IMG/VR virus record: IMGVR_UViG_3300035698_021598
Location: 1 to 21,397 of that record
Direction: 5' to 3' (one strand)
DNA from: a virus
Length of the DNA: 21,397 nucleotides
Below, piece after piece: positions 14,493 through 21,087 of the stretch. Below the pieces are notes generated by a model. The model did no database searches. It saw nothing but the letters and a program-made list of their open reading frames with translations, and had not been told where the DNA came from. Within the stretch, counting starts at the first letter, position 1, and the number at the start of each line of letters is the position of its first letter. The translations under genes were made by a program, and so were the position numbers.

Positions 14493-14630
14493 TTACCCCT
14501 CTGCTTTAATTATAATTTTTTTGATATATTTTCCAATAAAAAATCCTACAACTAACCCAATACAACATCCAATTGATGCTGACAGGATGCAAATAAAAGA
14601 ATATATAAATAGCATACTTATTCCCATCAT
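14493..14630 (-). CDS. Small membrane protein (45 aa)
   Basis: 45 aa. One long hydrophobic helix covers residues 5-34 (with a glycine-zipper-like SIGCCIGLVVGFFIG), followed by a basic KYIKKIIIK. AAAGGAG precedes the ATG with 6-bp spacing and the stop lies three bases before the Sak4 ATG. Unrecognised; its position between replication genes is unusual for a membrane protein and could mean tethering of replication to the membrane, which is speculation. Confidence 0.62.
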   Translation of the reverse strand: MMGISMLFIYSFICILSASIGCCIGLVVGFFIGKYIKKIIIKAEG

Positions 14631-14648
14631 TTAATTCTCCTTTATCGG

Positions 14649-14760
14649 TGGGAGTGGACGGTGTCCTTCAGCTCCTAATGGCAGACACACATGTCAGAGA
14701 TTTAATGAGGTACGGCTACCCCAATTAGGATTCATACAGCTTTCACTGCTTCCACTCCCA
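14649..14760 (-). ncRNA. Candidate structured RNA, 112 nt, multi-hairpin
   Basis: A 10-bp perfect stem (14649-14658 with 14751-14760) closes the element. On the minus strand it contains TCCTAAT/ATTAGGA extended by GG/CC with a one-base bulge, and inside or beside it the small hairpins GGTA-GCCG-TACC, GACA-TGTG-TGTC and GGAC-ACC-GTCC. No ribosome-led frame of useful length crosses it. It ends a few bases before the ribosome site of the 45-aa gene, so a cis-regulatory or processing role is possible, as is a free RNA. I compared it with tRNA, tmRNA, preQ1 and guanidine riboswitches, SRP and 6S RNA from memory and found no match. Confidence 0.55.
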
Positions 14761-14781
14761 AATTAGTTATTAAATTAATTA

Positions 14782-15741
14782 TTAGTCTAACTCCATAAAT
14801 AAATGTGGTTTCTTTTTATATCCTGCCAATGTACCAGTTCCACAAGCTGATAAATAATCACATTTATATTGACTTACACAACTGGTACAATTTCTATAGG
14901 GAACAATTTTGCCATTGAGTAATAAATATATCTCTCGTAGGATACAATCTAATTCATAACCAAATCGTCTTTTATCTGGAACTGTATAAGGTATTTCAAA
15001 TCTTTTGAAAAAATGCTCAGGATCCTTTTGTATGTTCAATCGTAATTTATCCAGATACTGCTTTAAAGATTCATCCTTAAGTGGTTTAGAGCTGGGATTT
15101 CTGATCACATTATAAAGAACACCCTGTACATCTTGCTTTTTCTCTAACTCACTTGCCAGAATGTAAAATAGATTTTGGAAGTCAAAATTTAATATTAGTA
15201 ATAAAGCAGCTTCTTCAATTCTACCTTTTGTCTTATGTTCCATTATCCATAATTTATTTTTAACAAGAAAACGAAGATCAATCTTTCCGCGAAGTTTGGC
15301 ACCTTTAAAATCAACAGCAAAAGTATGTTCTGCATCAGTAAAATTTTTAGTTTGAAAATCATCATGATAATAACTCATGTATTCGGTCATAACAACATAT
15401 ATTTTACCTTTAGTGAGTTCATCTATTTTAAATCCCTTAACCCATTTTTCAATAAGAAAAGAAGAACTAATAGTTTTCTTCTTGATTGCTTGCGTGTATA
15501 TTCTATCCAGAATCTCATGCACAATAGTTCCAAAAACCATACTTTTTTCTCGTGCAGGATCATACCAACGATTTAAAGCAAGTAAATATCCAATTCTACA
15601 TTGGAGATATTTGGCTATAAGGCTCTGAGTAGTTCCCGTTTCTTCTAAAGAATATCCAGCAGGAATCCTAATTTGTTCAACCGTTTTAGATACTTTTACT
15701 TTTTTAATCTTTCCAACTTTTACAATTTTTTTAATTTTCAT
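14782..15741 (-). CDS. PD-(D/E)XK nuclease with Fe-S cysteines (Cas4/AddB-like)
   Basis: 319 aa. GTIVHEILD (71-79), LRGKIDLRF (D155) and IMEHKTK (E168, K170) are the H-D-ExK signature of RecB-type nucleases. C48 plus the C-terminal C285, C288, C294 and C300 make the four-plus cysteine iron-sulfur site seen in AddB and Cas4-like nucleases. Such proteins process ends in phage recombination. The N-terminal 20 residues are a basic KIKK-type extension. GGAGG sits 6 bp before the ATG at 15741; a start further upstream would overrun the preceding gene. No CRISPR array or Cas1/2 is present, so this is a replication nuclease, not CRISPR adaptation. Confidence 0.85.
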   Translation of the reverse strand: MKIKKIVKVGKIKKVKVSKTVEQIRIPAGYSLEETGTTQSLIAKYLQCRIGYLLALNRWYDPAREKSMVFGTIVHEILDRIYTQAIKKKTISSSFLIEKWVKGFKIDELTKGKIYVVMTEYMSYYHDDFQTKNFTDAEHTFAVDFKGAKLRGKIDLRFLVKNKLWIMEHKTKGRIEEAALLLILNFDFQNLFYILASELEKKQDVQGVLYNVIRNPSSKPLKDESLKQYLDKLRLNIQKDPEHFFKRFEIPYTVPDKRRFGYELDCILREIYLLLNGKIVPYRNCTSCVSQYKCDYLSACGTGTLAGYKKKPHLFMELD

Positions 15742-15742
15742 T

Positions 15743-15919
15743 TTAGTCCTCCGGTTCAATCTCGATAGTGAGACCGTTCTTTTTAACAAGGTCTTCTAAT
15801 TTGCCCTCACAATCATCATCATCCCAGAAAGGACAATCTTCACAATTCGGCACTAAATAACATAGTGGTATTGCACCGAAACCCGCTACACTACATTTTA
15901 TAACTTTGCGCTTTGCCAT
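15743..15919 (-). CDS. Small Cys-rich protein (58 aa)
   Basis: 58 aa beginning MAKRKVIKCSVAGFGAIPLC. Cysteines at 9, 20, 26, 29 and 37, with CEDC and an acidic WDDDDC, suggest a zinc or iron-sulfur site. GAAGG lies 6-7 bp upstream of the ATG. It overlaps the glycosylase gene by 22 nt and ends at the ribosome site of the nuclease. Unrecognised; partner of the neighbouring Fe-S enzymes is a guess. Confidence 0.68.
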   Translation of the reverse strand: MAKRKVIKCSVAGFGAIPLCYLVPNCEDCPFWDDDDCEGKLEDLVKKNGLTIEIEPED

Positions 15920-16413
15920 TTTAATCCTTCTTTCAATCGTCTTAAATTAACTCGATAATAAGGACTTCTAACACCACCTTGCCCTGCTAAAAATCCCGGA
16001 TGTTGTAAACATATTGCATCAGGAAATTCTTTAAAATAATATTTTTTTGCTATCTTACCAAGTAGTACTATATGATTGGGATTAACTTTCTTTATTATGT
16101 TCATAACATTTAAAGTACAAGCAAGGACTTCTTTCAATAAAGGATCTCTATTATTACCACACAGAGAGTCTGTTGTACGGCATAGAATGCAGTTTATTAT
16201 ATAAAATGACACAATACTCGTTGAAGAAATTAAATCGTTTAGAACGTGTTTTTGCCGTCCCACACATGGTACTCCTATTAAATCCTCTGAACGATCAGGA
16301 GCTTCACCAATAAACAGTACATCTGCTGGTATAGATCCCCTGCCTATAACTACATTTCTTCTGTATTTATACAAATCACATTTCATACAATTTTTTATTT
16401 TAGACTGTTTCAC
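15898..16413 (-). CDS. Uracil-DNA glycosylase, family 4-like
   Basis: 171 aa. CMKC (C9, C12) with C85 and C99 as likely partners matches the iron-sulfur arrangement of family 4. FIGEAPDRSED (35-44) and GVPCVGR are the motif 1 region, and HPGFLA (138-143) replaces the usual HPSAL-like motif. The enzyme removes uracil from DNA. Family 4 normally has GEAPG; the D and the HPG variant are mild deviations that might tune specificity. The start is GTG, overlapping the resolvase stop as GTGA and preceded by GGGAG. A phage with a hypermodified genome keeping a uracil repair enzyme is unremarkable. Confidence 0.83.
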   Translation of the reverse strand: MKQSKIKNCMKCDLYKYRRNVVIGRGSIPADVLFIGEAPDRSEDLIGVPCVGRQKHVLNDLISSTSIVSFYIINCILCRTTDSLCGNNRDPLLKEVLACTLNVMNIIKKVNPNHIVLLGKIAKKYYFKEFPDAICLQHPGFLAGQGGVRSPYYRVNLRRLKEGLKWQSAKL

Positions 16414-16895
16414 AATTCTCCCAAAAAATGTAAACCAATGCCAACAGCATCAGTAATATGAGGATTTGGATAATGATTACCATTAGCTCTGAATACTCGT
16501 TGTCGTACCATTTCATCGTTCAGTTGACCTTTCCACTTCGTTGGTAGGATTATTTGAAATCCAACGCCGTGTTGCTGACAGACTCTACAATAGCCACCAA
16601 TCAAAAGAGTGAGTTTAGTAAGGCTACCTGATTTTGATGCTACATTGGATCTCAAAGAACCTGCCCACACTTCAACTCCTTCAATGTAGCAGGTACTTAC
16701 TTTTTCGTATTTTTTAAGTAAGACATTGAACATATGCCACATATATTCTAATTGCTCCTCAAGTGGTCTGGTCTTAATACGATTATTAGTAAAACTACCT
16801 GTCTTAGGATATATATCTGTACCCCATTTAGCCCAAGCTGTAACATTGCCAGGATCAACTGTAATTCTATTAAATAAATTATCTATATCATTCAC
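16410..16895 (-). CDS. RuvC-like Holliday junction resolvase
   Basis: 161 aa. The RNase H-fold catalytic acidic residues can be placed at D14 (ITVDPGNVTAWA), E72 (CYIEGVEVW) and D149 (HITDAVGIG). The size and the PTKWKGQL block match phage RuvC-like nucleases that cut branched DNA before packaging or during recombination. Start is GTG with AAGGAG 8 bp upstream; the start lies within the end of the helicase gene. It forms a coupled chain with the helicase and glycosylase. Confidence 0.83.
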   Translation of the reverse strand: MNDIDNLFNRITVDPGNVTAWAKWGTDIYPKTGSFTNNRIKTRPLEEQLEYMWHMFNVLLKKYEKVSTCYIEGVEVWAGSLRSNVASKSGSLTKLTLLIGGYCRVCQQHGVGFQIILPTKWKGQLNDEMVRQRVFRANGNHYPNPHITDAVGIGLHFLGEL

Positions 16896-18219
16896 TTGGT
16901 AAACTCCTTATAATCCTTTTGATCATTTCTTGTTTAGATTCTTTAGATTTTAGACTTTTTAATATTTTTTCTTCAATGGTATCCTCTATGATTAAATCAA
17001 TAATTAAGGCCGATGATTTTTTTAAATTAATGATGCGATCTTCCGTTTGTAATCTTGATTCTAATCCAAGTGGAGTTGAATAATATATCATTGTATCTGA
17101 TATGGAGAGGTCAGTGCCATATTTAAAACATTCTGGTTGAGCAATCAGGACTTTGGTTTGCCCTGCCTGAAATCTTTGTAAGCTTGCTTCTCGCTCTTTG
17201 GGCTTGACCCCCCCATATATAACTTCTGAATTTTTAATTTTACTGTGTAAAAATTTTATTTCTTGAATAAACGTACACCAAATAATTAAGTTCTCACCAT
17301 ATAATTCTCCTTCCATAAGATAATTAAGTTCATCCCATTTGCCACTGAAGATATATTTATCCTCAACAAATCCGCCAAATAACCGCCGCATCCAGATAAA
17401 TTTTGTGACAGCAAAAATAGTTGTATCCAAAACTTTTCCCTCAAGTTCAAGAATAAATTCTTCCTTTAATGTCTCATATACTTTTTTTGCTTGATCATTT
17501 AATTTAATAAAACGAGGTTCATATATTTTAATATTTTTTAATCCAGCATCTTTACGACTTAAAAAGAAACAATTTCTTTTTAATATTCGTGCAAATTTTT
17601 TCCGATTCTTTACAGGCATATAAAATATAGAAGCTTGCTCAAATGGAATTTCACTAAACCATCTATGCCTAAAAGTCCAATAATCTTTTATATTGAGTAT
17701 GTCCAGATTTAGAAATTGTAATTGCTGGAAGTAATTTAGTTCATCTTCTGGTGCAGGTGTTCCGGTGAGTAAAATACGATGAGGTACATCTCTAAAATGT
17801 TTCACGAAAAACTTTGATGTAATGGTTCGAGGTTCTTTTATAAAAGTAGATTCATCCAGAATAACAACGTCCCAATGCTTATCTTTTAATTGAGGTAACC
17901 ATTGAAATCCTTCTTTATTAATTATATACCATTTTTCTGATGTGTGAAGATTTACGGATCGTTGTTCCCAAGTACCTGTAAGTTCTACTGGTGCAGATTC
18001 ACCTTCTAAACGTAGTTCTCTTTTCCATCCGTAAAAGGCTGAGTAAGGACATACGATTAATATACGTTGTAGCTCTGGATGGTGTTTAGCCCATCTAACT
18101 GTAATGAGAGTTTTGCCAAGTCGCATTTCAATAAATAAGGCAGAATGCTCTTGCTTATTCATATATTTAAGGGCAGTTTTTTGATAATCTCGTAGGATTC
18201 GCCGTTTTCGTATTTTCAT
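16888..18219 (-). CDS. SNF2/DEAD-type superfamily 2 helicase
   Basis: 443 aa. Q-like LRDYQKTAL, Walker A EMRLGKT (31-37), LIVCPYSAFYGWKREL (motif Ia region), Walker B DEST (122-125), motif III LTGTPAPE (151-158) and motif VI RLQTEDRI show a complete two-RecA-domain SNF2-like ATPase. Phage members are thought to remodel branched DNA or assist replication. It is preceded by a recognisable promoter at 18260-18288 and a terminator at 18320-18359, so it heads the replication operon. The ribosome site is weak (GGTTATGAG), unlike its neighbours. Confidence 0.9.
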   Translation of the reverse strand: MKIRKRRILRDYQKTALKYMNKQEHSALFIEMRLGKTLITVRWAKHHPELQRILIVCPYSAFYGWKRELRLEGESAPVELTGTWEQRSVNLHTSEKWYIINKEGFQWLPQLKDKHWDVVILDESTFIKEPRTITSKFFVKHFRDVPHRILLTGTPAPEDELNYFQQLQFLNLDILNIKDYWTFRHRWFSEIPFEQASIFYMPVKNRKKFARILKRNCFFLSRKDAGLKNIKIYEPRFIKLNDQAKKVYETLKEEFILELEGKVLDTTIFAVTKFIWMRRLFGGFVEDKYIFSGKWDELNYLMEGELYGENLIIWCTFIQEIKFLHSKIKNSEVIYGGVKPKEREASLQRFQAGQTKVLIAQPECFKYGTDLSISDTMIYYSTPLGLESRLQTEDRIINLKKSSALIIDLIIEDTIEEKILKSLKSKESKQEMIKRIIRSLPSE

Positions 18220-18259
18220 CTCATAACCAATTAAGGTATTGTTTTTTTTGAATTAATAC

Positions 18260-18288
18260 AATATAACATAAGTAAAAATGAAATGCAA
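18260..18288 (-). promoter_or_regulatory. Promoter of the replication operon (TTGCAT-N17-TATATT)
   Basis: On the minus strand TTGCAT (18283-18288) and TATATT (18260-18265) are 17 bp apart and lie just downstream of a terminator and about 40 bp before the helicase start. The same pattern with the same spacing precedes two other gene blocks, which supports it as a real phage promoter, probably for host sigma-70/A. Confidence 0.65.
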
Positions 18289-18319
18289 TAAAAAAATATA
18301 AATTCAATATTAACATATA

Positions 18320-18359
18320 ATAAAAACAGGATCCTAATATCTTACTATCAGGATCCTGT
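18320..18359 (-). terminator. Intrinsic terminator after the H1-like gene
   Basis: ACAGGATCCT/AGGATCCTGT gives a 10-bp perfect stem (18326-18335 with 18350-18359) with a 14-nt loop, followed on the minus strand by TTTTTATTAT. It separates the small-gene block from the replication operon. Confidence 0.85.
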
Positions 18360-18382
18360 GTAAGTAATGTACGCCGGGAATG

Positions 18383-18970
18383 TTATATCGTATAATACTT
18401 GTTGTTTCGGGTTTCAACAACTTTCAGATCAACAGCGAAGGATAAGAGAAGTTTCACGTCCCATTTGTTCACGCCGGACTGTTCAATTAACTGCTCAACA
18501 GTTTTTCCTGCTTTCGGGAGTGCAAGAAGAATCTGAGCAAGCTTTGTTTTCTTTGTAACTTTCGGAGTTTTGTCAACCTTGACTGCAGGAGTGGTTTTTG
18601 CTGCCACTGTTGCGGTGGTTTTCTTGATCTTTATGACCGGGTCAGTTTTTGCGGTTTTTGCTACTGCTGCTGTTTTTTTTGCTTTTGCCATTGTATTGTC
18701 CTTCATTTTGAGTTCATATTTTATTTGCCCATCAACATCCACCCTAAATAACCTACAAGCACTTCCTCCTCTTATTTTATGAATTATTAATGTGGTTGCT
18801 AATTCAATAGCTTTAAACCATTCCGTATGATCGCTCCCAACTTCCATATTATCCATAATAAATGTGAATTGAATCTCATGCCTATTATAAATATGTACTT
18901 TTGTAGTCCTCCTTTTAGCTTTACCGGATTTAATGTGTCTGTCTGGAATGTTCATTTTTTTAATTTTCAT
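18383..18970 (-). CDS. Histone H1-like DNA-binding protein with N-terminal domain
   Basis: 195 aa. Residues 94-145 are a Lys/Ala/Thr-rich H1-like segment (AKAKKTAAVAKTAKT, then repeated KTT/KTP), and 146-195 look like a winged helix (LAQILLALPKAGKTVEQLIE, then SGVNKWDVKLLLSFAVDLKV). The N-terminal 90 residues form an unrecognised mixed domain. An in-frame ATG at 18691 has AAGGA 8 bp upstream, so a second product consisting only of the H1-like half is likely, or this was once two genes. Suggested role: compaction or coating of phage DNA. The start at 18970 has only a distant AGG. A terminator follows. Confidence 0.7.
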   Translation of the reverse strand: MKIKKMNIPDRHIKSGKAKRRTTKVHIYNRHEIQFTFIMDNMEVGSDHTEWFKAIELATTLIIHKIRGGSACRLFRVDVDGQIKYELKMKDNTMAKAKKTAAVAKTAKTDPVIKIKKTTATVAAKTTPAVKVDKTPKVTKKTKLAQILLALPKAGKTVEQLIEQSGVNKWDVKLLLSFAVDLKVVETRNNKYYTI

Positions 18971-18988
18971 TTTTTTAATTACCTGACA

Positions 18989-19165
18989 TTAAACTGCTTT
19001 GTAAAGATTCAACCCGAGTTTAATTTCGTCTTTGCCAATACCAACATTTCCTTCCGTGCTGGCAATAACTTTCGATTTGCCACTTTTGCTCGTCCTGGTT
19101 TTCGCACTCAAATCAATAGTGAGTGTGTAAACATTACCTTTGAGATTTTCTTTAATGTTAAACAT
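18989..19165 (-). CDS. Conserved small phage protein (58 aa)
   Basis: 58 aa: MFNIKENLKGNVYTLTIDLS, then TSKSGKSKVIASTEGNV and KLGLNLYK. I recognise this as a common small phage protein of unknown function found next to early and replication genes; the SGKS-VIASTEGN core is the conserved part. Despite the SGKSK motif it is far too short to be an ATPase. AGGAGG lies 5 bp before the ATG and a matching promoter is at 19223-19251. Confidence 0.8.
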   Translation of the reverse strand: MFNIKENLKGNVYTLTIDLSAKTRTSKSGKSKVIASTEGNVGIGKDEIKLGLNLYKAV

Positions 19166-19222
19166 GTGAACCTCCTGTATTAAGATAAATGAAATTTAAA
19201 TGATGTAACAATCGACAACTTT

Positions 19223-19251
19223 AATATACGAAATTTTTTAGCATAATACAA
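19223..19251 (-). promoter_or_regulatory. Promoter TTGTAT-N17-TATATT
   Basis: Minus-strand TTGTAT (19246-19251) and TATATT (19223-19228) are separated by 17 bp in the AT-rich gap before the 58-aa gene. Same architecture as 18260-18288 and 20217-20245. Confidence 0.6.
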
Positions 19252-19262
19252 ATGATTTTTTA

Positions 19263-19445
19263 TCAAGCATACATAACATCAAGAAACAAGGACTCATTAA
19301 CTTCCTCATTAAGGCGGTCAGATTCGCCTGTGTATGCCTCAATTGCCGTAAATGGATCGTTTACCTGCTGAGAATCATCACAACGCTCTATGAACATTTT
19401 AAATGATATATGACCATTCTGGAAAGCTTCTAATAATTCATCCAT
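19263..19445 (-). CDS. Small acidic protein (60 aa)
   Basis: 60 aa, MDELLEAFQNGHISFKMFIE..., strongly acidic with likely helices; unrecognised. The ATG at 19445 follows GGAG inside a 20-nt leader that is identical to the leader of the gene at 19527-19901. Preceded by a three-hairpin region. Acidic small phage proteins often inhibit host enzymes, but nothing specific is visible. Confidence 0.65.
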   Translation of the reverse strand: MDELLEAFQNGHISFKMFIERCDDSQQVNDPFTAIEAYTGESDRLNEEVNESLFLDVMYA

Positions 19446-19462
19446 TTTCAATTCTCCGTGTT

Positions 19463-19526
19463 GTGAGTTGACTTTGGACAACTCTTGTCCCTTAACAGTC
19501 CCGAAGGACTGCCCATCAGGAAAATG
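19463..19526 (-). promoter_or_regulatory. Leader with a UUCG hairpin and two mutually exclusive hairpins
   Basis: On the minus strand CAGTCC-TTCG-GGACTG (19496-19511) is followed by GGACAA-GAG-TTGTCC (19476-19490) and GAGTTG-8 nt-CAACTC (19465-19484). The last two share 19476-19484 and cannot coexist. Only weak T runs follow, so these may be an attenuator-like switch, RNA processing sites or translation control of the 60-aa gene, whose ribosome site lies directly downstream. Confidence 0.5.
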
Positions 19527-19901
19527 TTATTTAATTTTATCAAGTGCACGTTCAGCATCTTCAAATTTTTCAAGAAAAAGAAACCAATTTTGATTTTTTT
19601 TAATATGAAGTACAGAAGGACTATCTCCACTATTTTGATACTCCCTGAGGATCACCGAGTGTAAAGATTTCATACGTTTTTTTAATTCATTCAACATATT
19701 TTTGTTATATCGATTTAAGGTATCTTTTGCTACCAACTGAGCTTCTTTTTTATCCTCACAAAAACTATCTGAGTCATCATCTTCACCAATATGTTCACCA
19801 CCTAAAAAATATTGAACAACATACTCATTCCATTCTGAATCTTTCAAAATCCTCGCCGTAAAACTTCCAACCTTAATTTCATCAACTTTTCTTCGTGACA
19901 T
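19527..19901 (-). CDS. Hypothetical early-type protein (124 aa)
   Basis: 124 aa: MSRRKVDEIKVGSFTARILK, a middle EYVVQYFLGGEHIGEDDDSD, and an amphipathic helical C-terminus. I read the first half as a small beta-sheet domain, by pattern only. No family recognised. ATG at 19901 has GGAG at a suitable distance in the duplicated 20-nt leader; a TTG two codons upstream is less likely. Confidence 0.7.
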   Translation of the reverse strand: MSRRKVDEIKVGSFTARILKDSEWNEYVVQYFLGGEHIGEDDDSDSFCEDKKEAQLVAKDTLNRYNKNMLNELKKRMKSLHSVILREYQNSGDSPSVLHIKKNQNWFLFLEKFEDAERALDKIK

Positions 19902-19931
19902 TTTCAATTCTCCGTGTTTTGACTGTTTAAA

Positions 19932-20174
19932 TTACATTACATTATAATGAACATAATGGGCACAAGTTCTATTTCTAATTTCCTTCATAAATTTACCTTC
20001 ATCTTCAAATCCATTTTTTACAACAAATTCTTTTCGGATTATATCAAATTGTTCTGAAACATCTCCATGACATTCTGAAGGTGCCCCCCAAGCAGAAACA
20101 TCATCATGATAATCTTCTTCGGTTCTACGAATCTCATTCCATTCAGTTACTAAAACTCCTAAATTCCGTTTCAT
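19932..20174 (-). CDS. Hypothetical small protein (80 aa)
   Basis: 80 aa: MKRNLGVLVTEWNEIRRTEE, acidic middle, end RNRTCAHYVHYNVM. Unrecognised. GGGGAG precedes the ATG at 20174 with 4-bp spacing; the open frame extends further upstream but only through the promoter region. First gene after the terminator at 20270 and controlled by its own promoter at 20217-20245. Confidence 0.68.
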   Translation of the reverse strand: MKRNLGVLVTEWNEIRRTEEDYHDDVSAWGAPSECHGDVSEQFDIIRKEFVVKNGFEDEGKFMKEIRNRTCAHYVHYNVM

Positions 20175-20216
20175 GATACTCCCCTTGTTTTTTGTGTTTG
20201 TATTGTTCATATACCT

Positions 20217-20245
20217 AATATGTAGGATAGATAAACAAAATGCAA
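20217..20245 (-). promoter_or_regulatory. Promoter TTGCAT-N17-CATATT
   Basis: Minus-strand TTGCAT (20240-20245) and CATATT (20217-20222), 17 bp apart, between the UUCG terminator and the 80-aa gene. Third member of the promoter set. Confidence 0.55.
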
Positions 20246-20269
20246 GCATTATTTTCACTTTTTTCAAAA

Positions 20270-20308
20270 TAAAAAAAAACTGCCACAATTCCGAAGAACT
20301 ATGACAGT
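20270..20308 (-). terminator. Strong intrinsic terminator with UUCG loop
   Basis: On the minus strand ACTGTCATAGTTC (20296-20308) and GAATTGTGGCAGT (20279-20291) pair over 13 bp with three G-U wobbles around a TTCG tetraloop, followed by a run of nine T. It closes the three-gene block 21263-20345. Confidence 0.93.
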
Positions 20309-20313
20309 TTTCC

Positions 20314-20343
20314 CACTGGTGATTGAAGGACGAGGAACCAGTG
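20314..20343. other. Hairpin immediately after the holin-like gene
   Basis: CACTGGT (20314-20320) and ACCAGTG (20337-20343) form a 7-bp perfect stem with a 16-nt loop, two bases after the stop codon and just before the terminator. It has no T tail; probably an mRNA 3'-end stabiliser or processing site. Confidence 0.55.
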
Positions 20344-20344
20344 T

Positions 20345-20644
20345 TTATTCTTTCTTTTTCATATCTACAATAACAGCCATCCCGGCTGGATATAAATCTT
20401 TTAATTCAGTTATAATTTTAGTCATTTCTGCAGATGTTATAGCTTTACCGCCATCACTATCCTTATCGACCGCTTTCATGATCACCTGCACACATTCAAC
20501 AACTTCTTTTAATAAATTTGCTCGCCGTTTCCAGATAATACCACCAATTACTCCAATACCGGAAATTATGGCAGCAGTTATTATCTGCATGACACCTTGG
20601 GCAAACAATCCAGAAATATTACTTAAAATTTCTCCCACAATCAA
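20345..20644 (-). CDS. Holin-like single-pass membrane protein
   Basis: 99 aa. Residues about 14-38 (GVMQIITAAIISGIGVIGGI) form one glycine-rich transmembrane helix, followed by a basic WKRR stop-transfer and a soluble, charged C-terminal domain. Size, topology and position next to a DUF5675 gene fit a small holin or lysis accessory; no diagnostic signature is present. The frame begins with TTG at 20644 overlapping the upstream stop (TTGA). A GTG two codons later has a better AGGAG spacing and may be the true start. A terminator follows. Confidence 0.65.
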   Translation of the reverse strand: MIVGEILSNISGLFAQGVMQIITAAIISGIGVIGGIIWKRRANLLKEVVECVQVIMKAVDKDSDGGKAITSAEMTKIITELKDLYPAGMAVIVDMKKKE

Positions 20645-21087
20645 TACTCCTCTTTAATAGTTAAATGAAACTTATCCACACCTTCCATTAATTGCATAAA
20701 ATTTAAAAAAGTTTTACCTGAATTTAAAATAGCTTTATTTCCTTTTAATTTACCAATACTTTCCCCAAGTAAAATACAAGCATCAGTATGTTCATCTATA
20801 TTTCCTGGATGTATTTTCACATTATATCTATTTGGTACATCCATTATTTCAAATGTTTCATTTATACCTAATCTTAATACACATGATAAACCCGTAAATA
20901 CACGTCTGCATGTATATTGTTGAGCAGGTATGGAACTAATAAAAGAAGCATTTTCTTCATCACATGGTTCTAAGGTAAAACAAAATATTTGACTATCAAT
21001 CAACCATATACCAAAGGTTCCTTGTTCATAGCTTTCCTCCACTCTAAGTAAATCTATTGTAGTTTGTAATTTAATTAAATTACTCAA
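20641..21087 (-). CDS. DUF5675 family protein
   Basis: 148 aa. TFGIWLIDSQIFCFTLEPCD, SSIPAQQYTCRR, MDVPNRYNVKIHPGN and TDACILLGESIG follow the DUF5675 pattern, including the His-x-Gly-Asn and the conserved Cys-Ile-Leu-(L)-Gly. The His and Cys recall an L,D-transpeptidase-type active site, which is my inference, not an established function. The family is common in phages and prophages, often near lysis genes. Start is TTG with AAGGAA upstream, overlapping the stop of the preceding gene as TTGA; there is no earlier ATG. Confidence 0.83.
   Translation of the reverse strand: MSNLIKLQTTIDLLRVEESYEQGTFGIWLIDSQIFCFTLEPCDEENASFISSIPAQQYTCRRVFTGLSCVLRLGINETFEIMDVPNRYNVKIHPGNIDEHTDACILLGESIGKLKGNKAILNSGKTFLNFMQLMEGVDKFHLTIKEEY

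Noticed and set aside
14782-15741. CRISPR Cas4
   Set aside because: The fold and cysteines are shared, but no repeats, Cas1 or Cas2 exist; a phage recombination nuclease fits the neighbours.
2575-20657. Other plus-strand open frames of 60-118 codons
   Set aside because: All lie opposite real minus-strand genes or in AT-rich gaps, lack ribosome sites and show no recognisable domains.
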